64,000 nucleotides of DNA. It comes from Acheta domesticus. Lineage: Eukaryota; Arthropoda; Insecta; Orthoptera; Gryllidae. Every line of letters begins with the position of its first letter. Within the stretch, counting starts at the first letter, position 1. Positions 20,906-33,375 of this stretch are shown piece by piece. The notes beneath the pieces were generated by a model. It made no database searches and was not told the DNA's origin. It was given only the letters and a program-made list of their open reading frames with translations. The stretch is taken from positions 32,039,522 through 32,103,521 of the forward strand of contig JAHLJT010000631.1 of assembly GCA_031308135.1 (NCBI GenBank), given 5' to 3'. The translations under genes were made by a program, and so were the position numbers.

Positions 20906-23900
20906 CACTTTATGCGCCGTAAAACACGAAATAATCGATATCTAAACCCTTCAGAGTCGTCGACCCTACAAACTCGATGACTAGGCCCCATGAACTTGAT
21001 GTTCAAGCGGGGGGGGGACGTTCTTGCCCATTGTATACTATTTCAGCCAATGAGCTTCAGACACCAGTTTGCGTCACAATATTAGCGGAAAATTCAAATG
21101 CATCCAGATACCAAAATTGACACCTCGTTACAAGACATTGAAACAGATTTATGAAACATTTCTTTTAAATTTTACGTCATGTAAATCTTCATCGTGTTAT
21201 TTTTGGTTGGTTACCGTTGAAAATCATCACTTTTTACAATTTTCAATATTATTCTCAATACTACTCTCTCTACATGCAAGATGGCGACCAGCGTCTGGTC
21301 TGGATTTTCAAACGGCCCGTGCCATGAATCACGTGATTTGTGACGCAAACTGGTGTTGCGCAGAACGAGCAAAAATCGGTGCGCCGGAGTAACTCACATA
21401 TACCGGGTCTTTATCGTATCTTGCAACCCAGGTCTGGAAACACCAACTCTTGTTTTGCCAATTTGGCAACGCGTGAAATACCTTCGACGCCCTTTCACTT
21501 TTAGCGAAGCCCGGTCGCGTGCCCTCAGATTTCGGGCTGAGAGAATGTGTCTAATTTTAGTTGGAAGAAAGAGAAAGCACGTATTCTGTCCTTGTTACTC
21601 TTCAACGTACTGCAGCCACTACACTGAAAAGAACAAACGCCTGTCTCTTCATAAACGGTGGTCACTTTGAGCATTTACTCGACTGTCAGTTTTTCGTCAT
21701 TTTAAAATAATTATATTTTATTACTTTTTTATTAATTATTTTCAATAATTATTAATGTACTACTTAGTTACATTTTATTAGTATTTTGAATAATTTTATC
21801 GGCCACATGCGTCTTTAGCCCATTTTAACATGCAACTCTACAGGCGTGTACCTATCTGTATGTTAAGCAATTTAACATCCTTAGCATCGGGTTTTAACAT
21901 CTTTGGCAACGTGAATAAACAACCATTGATTCATCGCAAGTCAAATGTTTATTAAGAAAGAAACAAGTCGGTGTAGAAAACAAATCAGATTCAAATAATT
22001 CAGAATAAAAGTAACGCATATTAGTTTTTGAGATCATTATTGTTCATTGTAATAGGTTTTAATAGTGCAGTTAAAATGTGTTTTAGGTAAATTAATTTCA
22101 TTTCCTACCATTCCATCAAATGAAACTCTTCTTCGGTAATCATATTTACTGACGATCTGAGGTGTCGCCACTGGAAATCGACGCGCCAACTTCCTCACCT
22201 AACGTCATTTCTTTAGTTATCTTTAACTTCAGGAGAATTATTTGTATCTATCTTTTTTCAAACCACGGTACACGAATATTGTTTAAATAGATATATCGCA
22301 AGCAATACCCCACAATATCATAGTAACATGCCGCAACAACAGAATTCATATGTTACTATCGCAGTAATATAAATTTTCGCATAAATCGTGAGATTGACCG
22401 ATAAAATGCTGAACATACCACAAAATGTTACAGTGTTATTACTGCCTCGTCCAAATTAAAAATCTCGGCTCCGCTACGCTCCACCTCGATTTTTAACTTA
22501 TGGCCTCTGCGGTAATTACTCTCATAACATTTCTAGGTATGTTTATTGTCTGTTACTAAAGTTTTCTTATTTGCTTAATATGCAGATTCCATAATAATAA
22601 TACATTATTATTATTGTTATAAAATGAAGAGATAGGCGGTAATATTTCACGATATATCTTTTCGATTTCTCTCTGAGCTGGCTTTACTTAAATAATTATT
22701 GTTACGTTACTGTAAGTAAATCGATAACTCCCCTCCACATTAATATTACAGTTTTGTTTCTTGAGCATACTGGGCAGAATTGCTTAAAGAGACGTTTTGT
22801 TTCCACTCTCATGCCTCAGCCCACCCCACCCACTCTGTGCAGCGTGAAAAGATTTCGGCATGAGAGCCGTGTACCTGCCCGCCGACACTCTTGAATGGGA
22901 TCAACAAAGAAACAGGAAACTTGCTGCAGCTTATGACCTGACGGTTGCCTCCTCTGCTGTCCCGACGTGCCAGGCACGGCTGTCTTGAAAGGTGTAAAAG
23001 AGACGCGGTTGCCAAATTACCAAAAGAAGAACAAGTGCTCTCAGACATGAGTTGCAAGATAAACTAAAGACCCTGTATCTATCCACCATGAGTTCAACAC
23101 GTCAAGCAATTTACGTCCGGAAGGGAACCAGCGTTCGTTCTAAGAACGGCATTCTCAGTTTTCAAGCGATGCGTTATCGTTCATGGCTACCGATACTTTT
23201 TAGGAGTGTTATGCAGTGCATTATCAATAAATGAGAAATAATTCTGTTATACAATACATGCGTTCGTCAATGATTTCTTAATTTTTAAAAAATTTTACTC
23301 ACACTTCTGTTTCTAGAATATTTTTTCATAAATAGAAAATAATATAAATAAACGTTTTTTGTTAAATTAAAAGAAATTATTCCTTGTTCCATTATCTTCT
23401 TTCTATTAGGTTAAAGGAAGTTGGTTGTTTTGCAACCATGACATAAAACTCAGGAAGTGTTCTACTGCTGAATAAGGAATTACCCCTCAGCCTTGCATCA
23501 AACTTATTCCAGGCGAAAAACATAGTTGTTTCGGGATTATGGCATAGTTGACAAATCAGGCGCACATGCAACCCGTAACAAATTTCAGCATCGTCCATAA
23601 CTGAAAAACGATGCGTCCTAGAGTCTTAAAACACATTTTTCGTACCGCTACGGAAGAAAAGTTATGTTTTCTATACCGTGATGAGAAAATGAAACCTTTT
23701 GGGACGTTCTTTTACATATTCGAAACGTTTCCCTGCAGAAATTCTGAAATTGCTATCAATTCGAAGTTGCAATTGAAATATCAATCGCTGAAATATTTAT
23801 AAAAATATTTAGTAACAAACTAATGGTGCTACACCACATACTTTCTTGTAAATATTGTACATGATCTTATTTGAAGGACTTATGTTTTAGAACGTATAAA

Positions 23901-24895
23901 ATGAGAAACCGAAGTTGCTTACCAAATTTGTTCAGTTCGCTTTACGTCACATTTCATACATCCGCTACCCTCGCACTTAAAAATCCATGTTTCTGAAAAG
24001 AGGTGAACCTTATTAAAATTTGTTCATTTCACTTACTGTTAAATTTTAAATTGGTTACACTTCCATTAACGAGTATATAGCCAATGTCGTACACTTTAAT
24101 AGAAACAACATTTTTCTTTTATTATTAGCGAAATAGTTTATTTTTTTATTTTCACAAAAAATTTACAAAACTGATTTTTATATGTTCTTCATATGTCTTA
24201 ATCCATCATCTCCTTCTAAAATGTTCTGTTGTTCTTCTGGACATTGTCTTACATTATTACGTTTTACTGGATGACTAACCGGGCAGTGTAAAAAATTCAT
24301 GACACAGTTTTAGTTCACAAATTTTAGTATTTTATGAGACACACGCATCGACCATTAAAAACAGAGAAAATACATTCACTGATCACAAACGTTTAACAAC
24401 GAACAATTTAAAATAAGGAACGCAAAACATAGCTTCATAATGAGCAGCATTACAATCACAATCACTACGTTGTTCACGAACGTTTCTCAACCACTTACGC
24501 CTTAGCGGTTTCTCATTAGAAAATTTAAACGCTGCCATATGAATAAGTTTCATTGCAATATTTTATTTTGTAACAAAAAGTAGGGGGGCGAATTGATTTC
24601 AGTTACAACACGATTCCAAACAATGCAACTGAAATACAATCACTACGTAAGTAATAATTAAGCCGAGGATTTATTGCGGATAAGGCGTATTAAAATATAA
24701 TATCACTAATGTCTCAAAATGAATAAGTAACCTAAGATACTGCATTTTTAATTGAAGGATAAAAATAGGCAAATAGGCAAAAATCCGCAGCTTAGTAATA
24801 ATCTATGAGAACAATTATACCCTTGTTTATTCAAACTTCTAGGTGCGCCAAGATGACGAATGCACATTTTCCTTAATATTTACAAACTTTTGACA
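20906..24895. other. Intron 6-7, first part, AT-rich
   Basis: No coding sequence was recognised. A GC-richer patch at about 22800-23060 has a short minus-strand frame without recognisable similarity. A palindromic region at about 22405-22555 is listed separately. Confidence 0.45.
22405..22555. repeat. Imperfect palindrome, probable MITE remnant
   Basis: GAACATACCACAAAATGTTA and TAACATTTCTAGGTATGTTT pair, as do GTTATTACTGCCTCG and GCCTCTGCGGTAATTAC. The centre reads AAAAATCTCGGC ... CCTCGATTTTT. Confidence 0.5.
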
Positions 24896-25275
24896 GTATT
24901 GTAATGTAACGGGACGAAGAGAAATAATCTTCGATAAACAAATTTATTAACAAACTATTTGTCAGTTACAGCAGCAGACATGTTTCGAGTTATTTTACCT
25001 CATATTCAATATATACAAGTGACCTAAGTCAACATGAATCGTGGTGTGCTCGTTACACGGTGTCATTTTGTGCACAAAATTTGTGCACGGTGCCATTTTG
25101 TGCACAAAATGGCACTGCGTAACGAGCACACCACGATTCATGTTGACCATGGTACTTGGATGTACTGACGATGAGGTAAAATATCTCGAAACATGTCTGC
25201 TGCTGTAACTACAAATTGTATGTTAATACATTTATTTCTGGGAGATTATATTTTTCTTCCGTCATATTACAATAA
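24896..25275. mobile_element. Long foldback element (about 380 bp)
   Basis: The outer arms start TATTGTAATGTAACGGGACG and end CGTCATATTACAATA. Further in, GTTACAGCAGCAGACATGTT pairs with AACATGTCTGCTGCTGTAAC. The inner arms 25028-25056 and 25119-25147 are a perfect 29-nt inverted repeat (GTCAACATGAATCGTGGTG...). The centre repeats CATTTTGTGCACAAAAT. The whole element folds as a near-complete hairpin and has no coding capacity. Confidence 0.8.
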
Positions 25276-27278
25276 CGGAGTTCCACAATATTTCTGCGGA
25301 AACCATCTAGTTTATTTTGGCAAAATATTAAAATACACTACATTTATAAAACATTTCAATTAACGCGATGTTTTAGTTTTCGTTTCTTCACAATCGATTT
25401 TTTATTGTTTGATTAAAAATCCCTAGATTTTTCAGTATCTTTTTTTATTTTTTGAGATCCAACTACCTTGTTCGATATCAGGCTTTTGGAATATCTTATA
25501 TTTTATACTCTTTTCCAATACGGATATTTGGGGGGGGGATTGCAGTAGTTTTTCAGAAAATTTGGTTCGATCGTTTTCGACAATTCGCCATTTTTAGTTC
25601 CCACGTACTAAAAAATATATGGGTTTTTGACAAACCATCATTAGAGATACTTTCAAGCTTATGTGTTAAAAATCTTATAAACAATGAAATACATCTATAA
25701 TACAAATTTTAATGACGTGAGAGTTATTTAAAAAATTACTTTCGCATAATTTTTGAGAAATCAAAATAATACATCAAAATGGCCTTTATTTAATATTACT
25801 ATGTGGATGTAGTACTATTCAAAAAACAAGTTTAAGGAAAAAATTTGGAGCAATTTTTAAGAAAGTTTGGAAAATGTCTCGGAGGCTTAATGTAAAGCTA
25901 CCTCGAAATTTAAAGAATTCTTTCCAAAGTGGTAGGGCTTCAAGTCGGGGCAGATATCTAGAGAAATATTCAATTTGGCAAAATACGCTCGGATGTTTTG
26001 TAGGAAACTGTTTTTTCGGCATTAAGGAATTACAATATGTAGATTCTGATTACGTTACGTATTAGAGGAAGTAAATTACTATATATAGGAGCAAAAAAAA
26101 TCTTCTTTTACGGTGTCTTGGAGCCACAAAAGAGTTTTTCTGGCGAAAAACGTCACTTTTCGACGCAGCATTACATAACTTTCTATACCCTAAGTTAATT
26201 ACTCTGTATATACATACGTATTCAAGAAAGAAAAAATCTGTTTCATTTCATGGACACATTACCGTAGAATGTACGTTTGAAATAGGGACGTTTTGTTGGC
26301 CACTCAGGGGGATATTAAGTTTCTTCTGAGTGCATTAAACCACTGGGATGTAAGTAAATTATTTCGTTCTTATATGGATCAATTTTGTGAATGATTCTCT
26401 CTTCAATCATTCACAAGTCTTTGGTTTTATGCCATCAATCCAGCCTAATTTTAGCTTTAAGGTCCTCGTGACGAATTATTGATTGTGTAGTTGTAAACTG
26501 CAGGTATTGTGCGTTCTTTTGCCGTTATCCAAAGTTCTCCTCTGTTTGGCTAATAAATCTGCACTATCAAGCAGTGATTTTACTCTCGTGTTTCTGGTTT
26601 ATGACTTTGTCTTAAAATTAACGGAATTATTAAAAAACAGTACATTATTTTTCAATTGGCGTAATCATCTATAGTACATATTACCATCAGTACAGTAACG
26701 AATTGTGAGACAAATTGTGAGTAGTTTTTTTTAATTTAATTACTTCTAGCCTTCATACAAATTGAATTAATTTAAATAGTACATAACTCAAAAAAAATAT
26801 CCTTTACTCGACGCAGCTCTTTGGCGCAACAATCAACTATCGAAACATTCTCAGAAAATTACTCTTTGTGCAATACGCATGTCGGTAACTATGTTTAATG
26901 GTTAAATAAATGAAGCAGCTGCAAGAAATGAACGCAATTCAACTATCGTGCAACTATCGTCCGCCCGAGGATTCAAGCCCGGGCTACGGGCGTGCGCGAG
27001 GGCTATAAAAGAATTTGAATGGCCTGTTATAGTCCTTTCAATTTCCTGCTGTCTTGACTTTCGTCTTCCGTGCTCCGTGAGCCGCATGGAAAGGAAATGA
27101 ATGCTGCCTGCTGTCATGCGAGGCTGTTTCGGCAACTTCCACCCAAGTGTTCATTTCTATAACATTCTTCACACCAAAGTCGATGAAAGTCACATTTCAG
27201 ACTATTTGCAACATCGAGCGCTAACTTTTAAATTGAAACATTACTCTTCATTACGCCTCATTATGTTTTTAAAATATA
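25276..27278. other. Intron 6-7, middle part, AT-rich
   Basis: No gene was recognised. A weak tRNA-like B-box remnant on the minus strand near 26965-26990 is too degraded to call. Confidence 0.4.
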
Positions 27279-27829
27279 CTGTCTTTTTCTGAGAATACTA
27301 TTTTTAATAAGATTTATTTGTCCAGTTGTATTTTAGACAGTCTAATACTATCGTTTGAAAACCAAAAGGTTCATAAAAGGCCTTATTTTAAATGTGGAAA
27401 TTAATTAAAATATTTTTTAATACATTTTGAATCATTACTATCACTTGACGTTTCGAAGAGCACTTTTCCTCTTCTCCAAAAGTCTAATTATAAAACAGAA
27501 ATTCTTATAATCTTAGTTACAATTTTCCTTTTCTTTCTAACATTAGAATTTAGGTGATAATAAACTATAATATATTATATTTTTTCTAACTTATAAATTT
27601 TAAGTAAATACAATTTGTTATAAGTTTAATAATTGCGTACAAATAAACTCACCATAACACTTATGGCATTCCTTTTTAAATTATATTGATAATTTTTACA
27701 AAAAACACATTTCAATAAATTTCTAAATTTAAAATATGGCTTTTTATTAACCTTTTGGTTTTCTAACGATACTATTAGACTGTCTAAAATAGAACTGGGC
27801 AAAGAAATCTTATTAGAACACAAAGACAG
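27279..27829. mobile_element. Inverted-repeat element (about 550 bp)
   Basis: The element starts CTGTCTTT and ends AAAGACAG. Arms of about 120-140 bp share TTTTAGACAGTCTAATA, TATCGTTnGAAAACCAAAAGGTT and ATAAAAnGCC (left 27279-27420, right 27690-27829). The interior is AT-rich and has no frame. Confidence 0.75.
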
Positions 27830-30800
27830 TCAGAACATATTGGTATTCTATTTTTCCTTGTAACAAAAACTTTTAGCTCATAAAGAAATTTAAACATTAC
27901 AATAAAATTAATAAGAAAGTAAGTTGTGTTAGTTTTCAGGTACGATTGCGAATCAGAGGTGCGGGTGCGAATCGGATAAACGGGAAATTTGTTGGAAGAG
28001 GTAACATTGAAATAGATCAGATATATTATAGAAATAGAATGTTGTTCTTCCTCTCCCAATAAATTTTTTTTCTTCGACATTTGCTATTTTTTTATTTTTC
28101 TTCTTCCTCTTCTACTCGTACTAGTCCTCCTCTATTCCGTGCACCTTTGTATTCTTAGGGTTTCAATTCTTGTCAGGTATCTTTAACATTCAACTCCCAA
28201 TCTCGGGCCGTCCATTAACCTTACTCTTCTGCCGTCTCCTCAGATGCGCAGTCAACTGAATTATAGGTCCTGGGTTGCTCAACGCATGTGAAACACAATG
28301 ACGAACTTTCTCGACAACGGGTGGATTCTATCCCGCTACCCTTCCGATTGAATTGCTGGATCGATGCCCTCTCAAGCCGCATTTGGCATCCAACTGCGCG
28401 AATCAACTTCCTTAATACCCAAAATTATCAAGCTTCGATTCCGCTCACCCCAGTTCATAATAATTCTCCTTAGAAAAGAAGAATATTTGAATTTCCTGTC
28501 ATTTCGAAATTCTCTTTTACATATTCGTACAATTACACTTAGCGAAACATGTGAAGGGGTTTTGAATACATTTCTTTCAAATATCTGCCAAATGCAATAA
28601 GTTCATAATTTTTGCATTCACATACAATATCATAATCATCAAAGTAAATTGTCTCGTAAATGTAAATTGTCTCGCATTGTAAATTGACTCTTACGTATTT
28701 GCATTTCGATAATCGTAAGAATGTTGTATTTGATAATCGAACAAATTTTAGAATTAGATTTCCCAGTTTTCAATCAAGTATTTAGAGCATGCCGGTCGCA
28801 AAGACGCAGATATTGGACCTTGGCAAGTACGCGAAGTTGAATGCTACAAGTATATGTTCTACGTAAGGCACATACTACATCTTCGCCATGTGGTTGTGGC
28901 GCCTAGTTGGCTGTGAATTTTCCATCTCAACCATCATCCTATTCATAATAATTCATATCCCATAATCATTCGCTTCCTCATAATCACCTCTACCGGTCTT
29001 GACAGAGTGGAAGGCAACGGCACACCTCATTTGATGTGATATGTCTGAAAAAGGAGATCATAGGCAAAAGCCTCCTATCTCATTCACGTTCAGAAATGTT
29101 TTGAGCCCTAATCATTACAATCACAGTTTAAATTATGCCTTACTCCTCCTGTTTTAAGGGAACATTGTAGACGGGAATATGTAATTGATATCTCGTTTTT
29201 GGCGATGCCCTAGTTTCTAAGTGTTCCATCCGAATACCTGTTTTTTTCATTCGTCAACATTGGCAGGGAGTAACGACAGCGGATCAGTTTGTTGAATACA
29301 TTCAAGAACAAATAAGATAAAATAATGTATTGCTTCTGAGAAAACAATCGAACTAGAAACAATATTTTATTTTCACTGAAGTATTGGCATCAAATTTTAC
29401 ATTTTCACAACAAAGTTCACGCTTCTTTCTAAATATATCTAAAAAATTGAAGTAAAACGGCTTTCACGAGGAGTGCTTATTTGAGTATTACTTAAACCTA
29501 CTGTGTAAGCGAAATCACTAGTGACAGCTCCAGGACAGGAACACAATATATGACACGAAGTTTTCCTTCTCAATGTTTGATGTACCGATGTTTGCTTGTA
29601 ATGGAGGCAGTGGAACGTCAGGACGGGAAACTACGTATCCATGAAATTTCCACATGACTAAAACTTCACACTTTCCGGAGACGCCAACTATGGTTTACGG
29701 GATAATTTGGAGTGGCTTCGACGTTCGAGAAAATTAGATCCTTTTAACTACAGTGTCTCAGGAAGAAGTTACGTTAAGGAACTAACTTCGGAATGATGTA
29801 TTCGAAAACTTTTCGCATTCTCTGTTGTTGATACATTAACTTGGTGGATTAAATTATCCGTGATTATTCTCGTACGAACGGTTTAAGTTGTGACAGAATA
29901 CAAGCTACACCTAAAAATGACTTGACATAAAACGTTGTGAGATAATATTATAAAGTAAGCAATCAAGAAAATAGAGCGCAATTTTAAGGTATGTAAAAAT
30001 GATAGAAAGAGGGTCAACCTTTCACTATTTATTTCTGAAATGTGTCCTGACTGTTTCTGATATCTTGTAGGTATACTATTCTCGGTGGAAGAGCTATGAA
30101 AGACTCAGAATGATTTTGGTACGTCTATGAACATTGTTGTGTCTCATTCTTGTTAATAAATGTTATATTTCAATAGTATCAAACAACAATATCTAAATAT
30201 GCTATTGTAGTTAATTTTCAAGAATTCGGTGGGAAATATTTAAGAAAATCGTATCTACTAATATTGAAAGTGAAACCGATCGACATAAATACATATTTGT
30301 CACACAGACTCTCAAAACCATCAGTTAGAAAATCTCAAGAAGATAAAATCACTCAGCAACTTTTAAGTTCAGTTGTTATAAATTTAATATTTAATGATCG
30401 TATCTCACTTTTACATGTAATAACGTGTAACACGTAATAACTTTTACACGTATAAACAATACCTGAACATTAGCCTGCAGGGAGAAAGGTTGAACTTCGT
30501 TTGGATTTCTTGTGAACGTGTTCGCTTTCCTTCGCTAAAAGACAAAAAGCATGAAAGTTAAAGTTCCAAAGGCAACGTAGAAGTAAAAACAGAAGATGAA
30601 GACGAACGGAGAAGAAGTACCATTAGGTACGTTATAAGAAGATATTACTCGAGGAAAGAGTCCAGGAGGAAAACTTGGGGGTATTTTTTCGTCTATCCTT
30701 GTTCTTATGAAAATGTACGTCTTACTTCTTGGAATTCTCCTTTCTCAGACATTGGGTCAAGAAATATCAAATCAGATTTTATTCTAGTTCACTATTCGTC

Positions 30801-31794
30801 ATTTTCATGTCTATTTTGAAAGGACAAAAACGTAAAATGCATAATGTTTGTGATCTACCATTGATTTCTTGTGACAGAAATAGTGCTAAAGTTATAATGT
30901 TTGGAAAACTGGAGGCACATGTTTAATATTAAAATACCAACATACATTTGTGATAATTGCACTGAATTTATACATATTCTAATTGATGAAGAAGGACATT
31001 TATGCTTCTTTGCATTATTTTCCTAAAATTCCTCGCTCTCATTCGCTTCTTTGTATTATTTTCTAAAAAATACTTTCTAAAAAATATGATTTTCTCCAAG
31101 AAACATAATATGGAGGAGCAAACGAAAACTCCAATACCCACTCCCATCTAGTTGTTGCAATGCGCTAAAGAATACCCGTAAACTTCACGATATCTTTGAA
31201 TAAGTTAGTTTATTAATTCTTTGGGGACAAAGGTTGGCAACGTCAACGTTTCTAGTCAACAAAGGGGCTCTCCAACAGTCTGTAGCCACAAAGAACTTGA
31301 GTTTGATTAAATTTCTACCATTGCCTGTGGGCTCCCTTTTTTGGAAGCTTTAGCAACCTCTAAAATGGCATGTTCAAAGTCGTGTCAACTCACATGCCCA
31401 CACACGTGATCTCGCGCACGAGCTCACACACACACATACACATTTTTAATTTACTCCCTGTTCTGTAGAACGACTGTTTGCGTCAAACAAACCATCAATC
31501 TAAACGAATTCTGCCTCTTTTCTACAGGAATACTATCCACCTCACACATTCACAATTGTTTAGTTAGTCGCAATTACGAGGCTCACTTTCACATAGAAAG
31601 CGAAGAGTCCCATAGTTATTCTGTCTGAAGAAAAAACAGTTAACTACTGAACTAAAGTCAATATCATTTGACGAAATGTAATCAATGTTCAGTTGAACTT
31701 CCTCCAAGACAAATTCATATATTATTTCATATATCGAAAACATTTATTATTGTCTAAAATGCAGAACTCTAAGTTCCCAACTTATCTCTCGATA

Positions 31795-31795
<1 letters not shown>
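27830..31795. other. Intron 6-7, last part
   Basis: AT-rich, with a dispersed-repeat-like block at about 28920-29110 (CATCATCC, CTTGACAGAGTGGAAGGCAA) that I cannot assign to a family. No coding sequence was supported. Confidence 0.4.
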
Positions 31796-31847
<52 letters not shown>

Positions 31848-31853
31848 CATGTG
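31796..31853. repeat. Microsatellite (GT)n with a (GC)n core
   Basis: About 18 GT units lead into GCGCGCGC and more GT. It grew at the position where other S-family copies carry a short TGTGTGTG stretch, so it is probably SINE-seeded. Confidence 0.85.
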
Positions 31854-32100
31854 CAAGAGGTAGGAAAGGCCAAGGATTAGTAAGGAAAGTTCGTAGTCCG
31901 TGGCCCGTTTGTTAGGGTCCTGCATCTGCATTCGCCTAGTGTTGATCAGAGAAACTACGGAAAACAACCGATCACAGCAGCTAGCTGTCAGAATTCTCCT
32001 CCAAAGATGGTCTGAATTCAACCAAGGAAACTAGCTGATGTCGAAAAACCGCCATCATCAGGACTTGAACACTAGGACCTGCCGATCAAACAAAGAGGTT
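31796..32100 (-). mobile_element. SINE family S, copy S3 (truncated), upstream of exon 7
   Basis: Landmarks (+ strand reading): GTCCGTGGCCCGTTTGTTAGGGT, GCATTCGCCTAGTGTTGATC, ACCGATCACAGCAG, AGCTGATGTCGAAAA, ACTTGAACACTAGGACCTGC (degraded B box). Its tRNA end stops 150 nt before the exon 7 acceptor. Confidence 0.8.
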
Positions 32101-32252
32101 GTTTTGTTGGTCGCATTCCTTTGAAATCGATACAAGGGGATGTTAACGAATTAATTTCTCACCATCCCGATGATATTTCGAAGTGAACGGTTGTGTCGCT
32201 TCTGGCGCCAATTGTTTCTGGATCGCTGATTCTGCTTGCTGCTGTCCTGCAG

Positions 32253-32389
32253 GTGACGCTGTCCATATCCATTCTCATCTCCCTGCACGTGTTCTTCCTG
32301 CTGGTGGTGGAAATCATCCCGCCCACGTCGCTGGTGGTGCCGCTGCTCGGCAAGTACCTCATCTTCGCCATGATCCTCGTGTCCATTAG
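32253..32389 (+). CDS. nAChRalpha4: nAChR alpha subunit, exon 7 (TM2 and most of TM3)
   Basis: The acceptor TGCTGTCCTGCAG ends at 32252 and the donor AG|GTGAGT starts at 32390. It begins in phase 0 right after SDSGEK of exon 6. It encodes [20 protein letters not shown], which is TM2 with the pore-lining face and its outer-mouth glutamate, then [13 protein letters not shown] and TM3 ([12 protein letters not shown]), ending with two bases (AG) of a Ser codon. It is 45 codons plus 2 nt with no defects. The frame continues correctly into the first 25 nt of exon 8. Confidence 0.93.
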
Positions 32390-32689
32390 GTGAGTAAACC
32401 AATTCGCATGTCAATCGAGTTGTTTCACCTTCCGATTCAAATGTCATATCTGAATTTTACCCATAAATTGTCAGAATTTGTGTGAAATTGAAAATTTCTT
32501 TTGTGAAAGAGCGATTCTGCTCATTAAAGAATATATTCATTAATGGTACTAGAACGTTTGTAGAAATTGTTTTGACGCTGTAAGCCTGTAGTTAAAATTT
32601 TTCATTTACACAATGATACATTAAAAACGTAATATATATAATATACATTAATAAAATATTAATCAAATATATTAATACATACATACGAG

Positions 32690-33375
32690 GGCTGGGTCTT
32701 AAGTCATGACAACTATTATTTTTGTGGGAATACGAACACGGATAGAAAATGTGAAATATGCACATGAAAGGGCAAGGTACGAACTAAGTGCTTAGGCATT
32801 TAACAACACACCAAATTTGTATTTCTCATATTTATTAATATATTTGAAATTACGGTTTCAAATACAGTTTCAAATGCATGTTCCAAAGCATTTGAGCACA
32901 TACGGAGATCACAACATTACAATAGCATTGCACTGCCGTTATAAAGACTCGATTAGGCAGATGCTCGATACCGCACGTACCGTACAGGTTGATCCGTACA
33001 ATCTTAGGTCGTCACGTGCTTTGCTGATCAAGGATTGCTACGCGTACTCGCAGAATCTCTCCTGCCAATCTGGCGACTGTCCGGTATTCCCATGGCGTTC
33101 ACTCACGAGCATTATTGACCTTCTACTAATTCCCTGTAACATTCCCGGGCATTTCTCCCATGGCGATTGGTATCTTGAAGTACGAGCGCTGCCCGAAACA
33201 TGTGACATTCATCTCGCATGGCGGCAGTCGGATAAGTGCTTTCACGCTTCTCTCTGAGCTAATAGAGACACTCACACAGCAGTTTGTGGATGTGAACACA
33301 TCCTACTGCAGCACTTCTTTCACGTTACAAATGAAATTGTGTGATTCGATTACCCTTTTTTTTAGAAAAATATAG
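32690..33375. mobile_element. Possible mariner-like or MITE remnant
   Basis: ACGAGGGCTGGGTCTTAAGT (from about 32685) resembles the outer end of irritans-type mariner elements. A GC-richer block follows (32880-33260), with a 146-codon frame I do not recognise. No matching right end was found, so the call is weak. Confidence 0.25.

Noticed and set aside
26940..27030. SINE on the minus strand
   Set aside because: Only a weak B-box-like GCTTGAATCC is visible; no A box, tail or second copy supports it.
31782..32021. 79-codon minus-strand frame with a Thr-His repeat
   Set aside because: It is the translation of the GT microsatellite and SINE S3.
32151..32447. 98-codon minus-strand frame
   Set aside because: It is the antisense shadow of exon 7.
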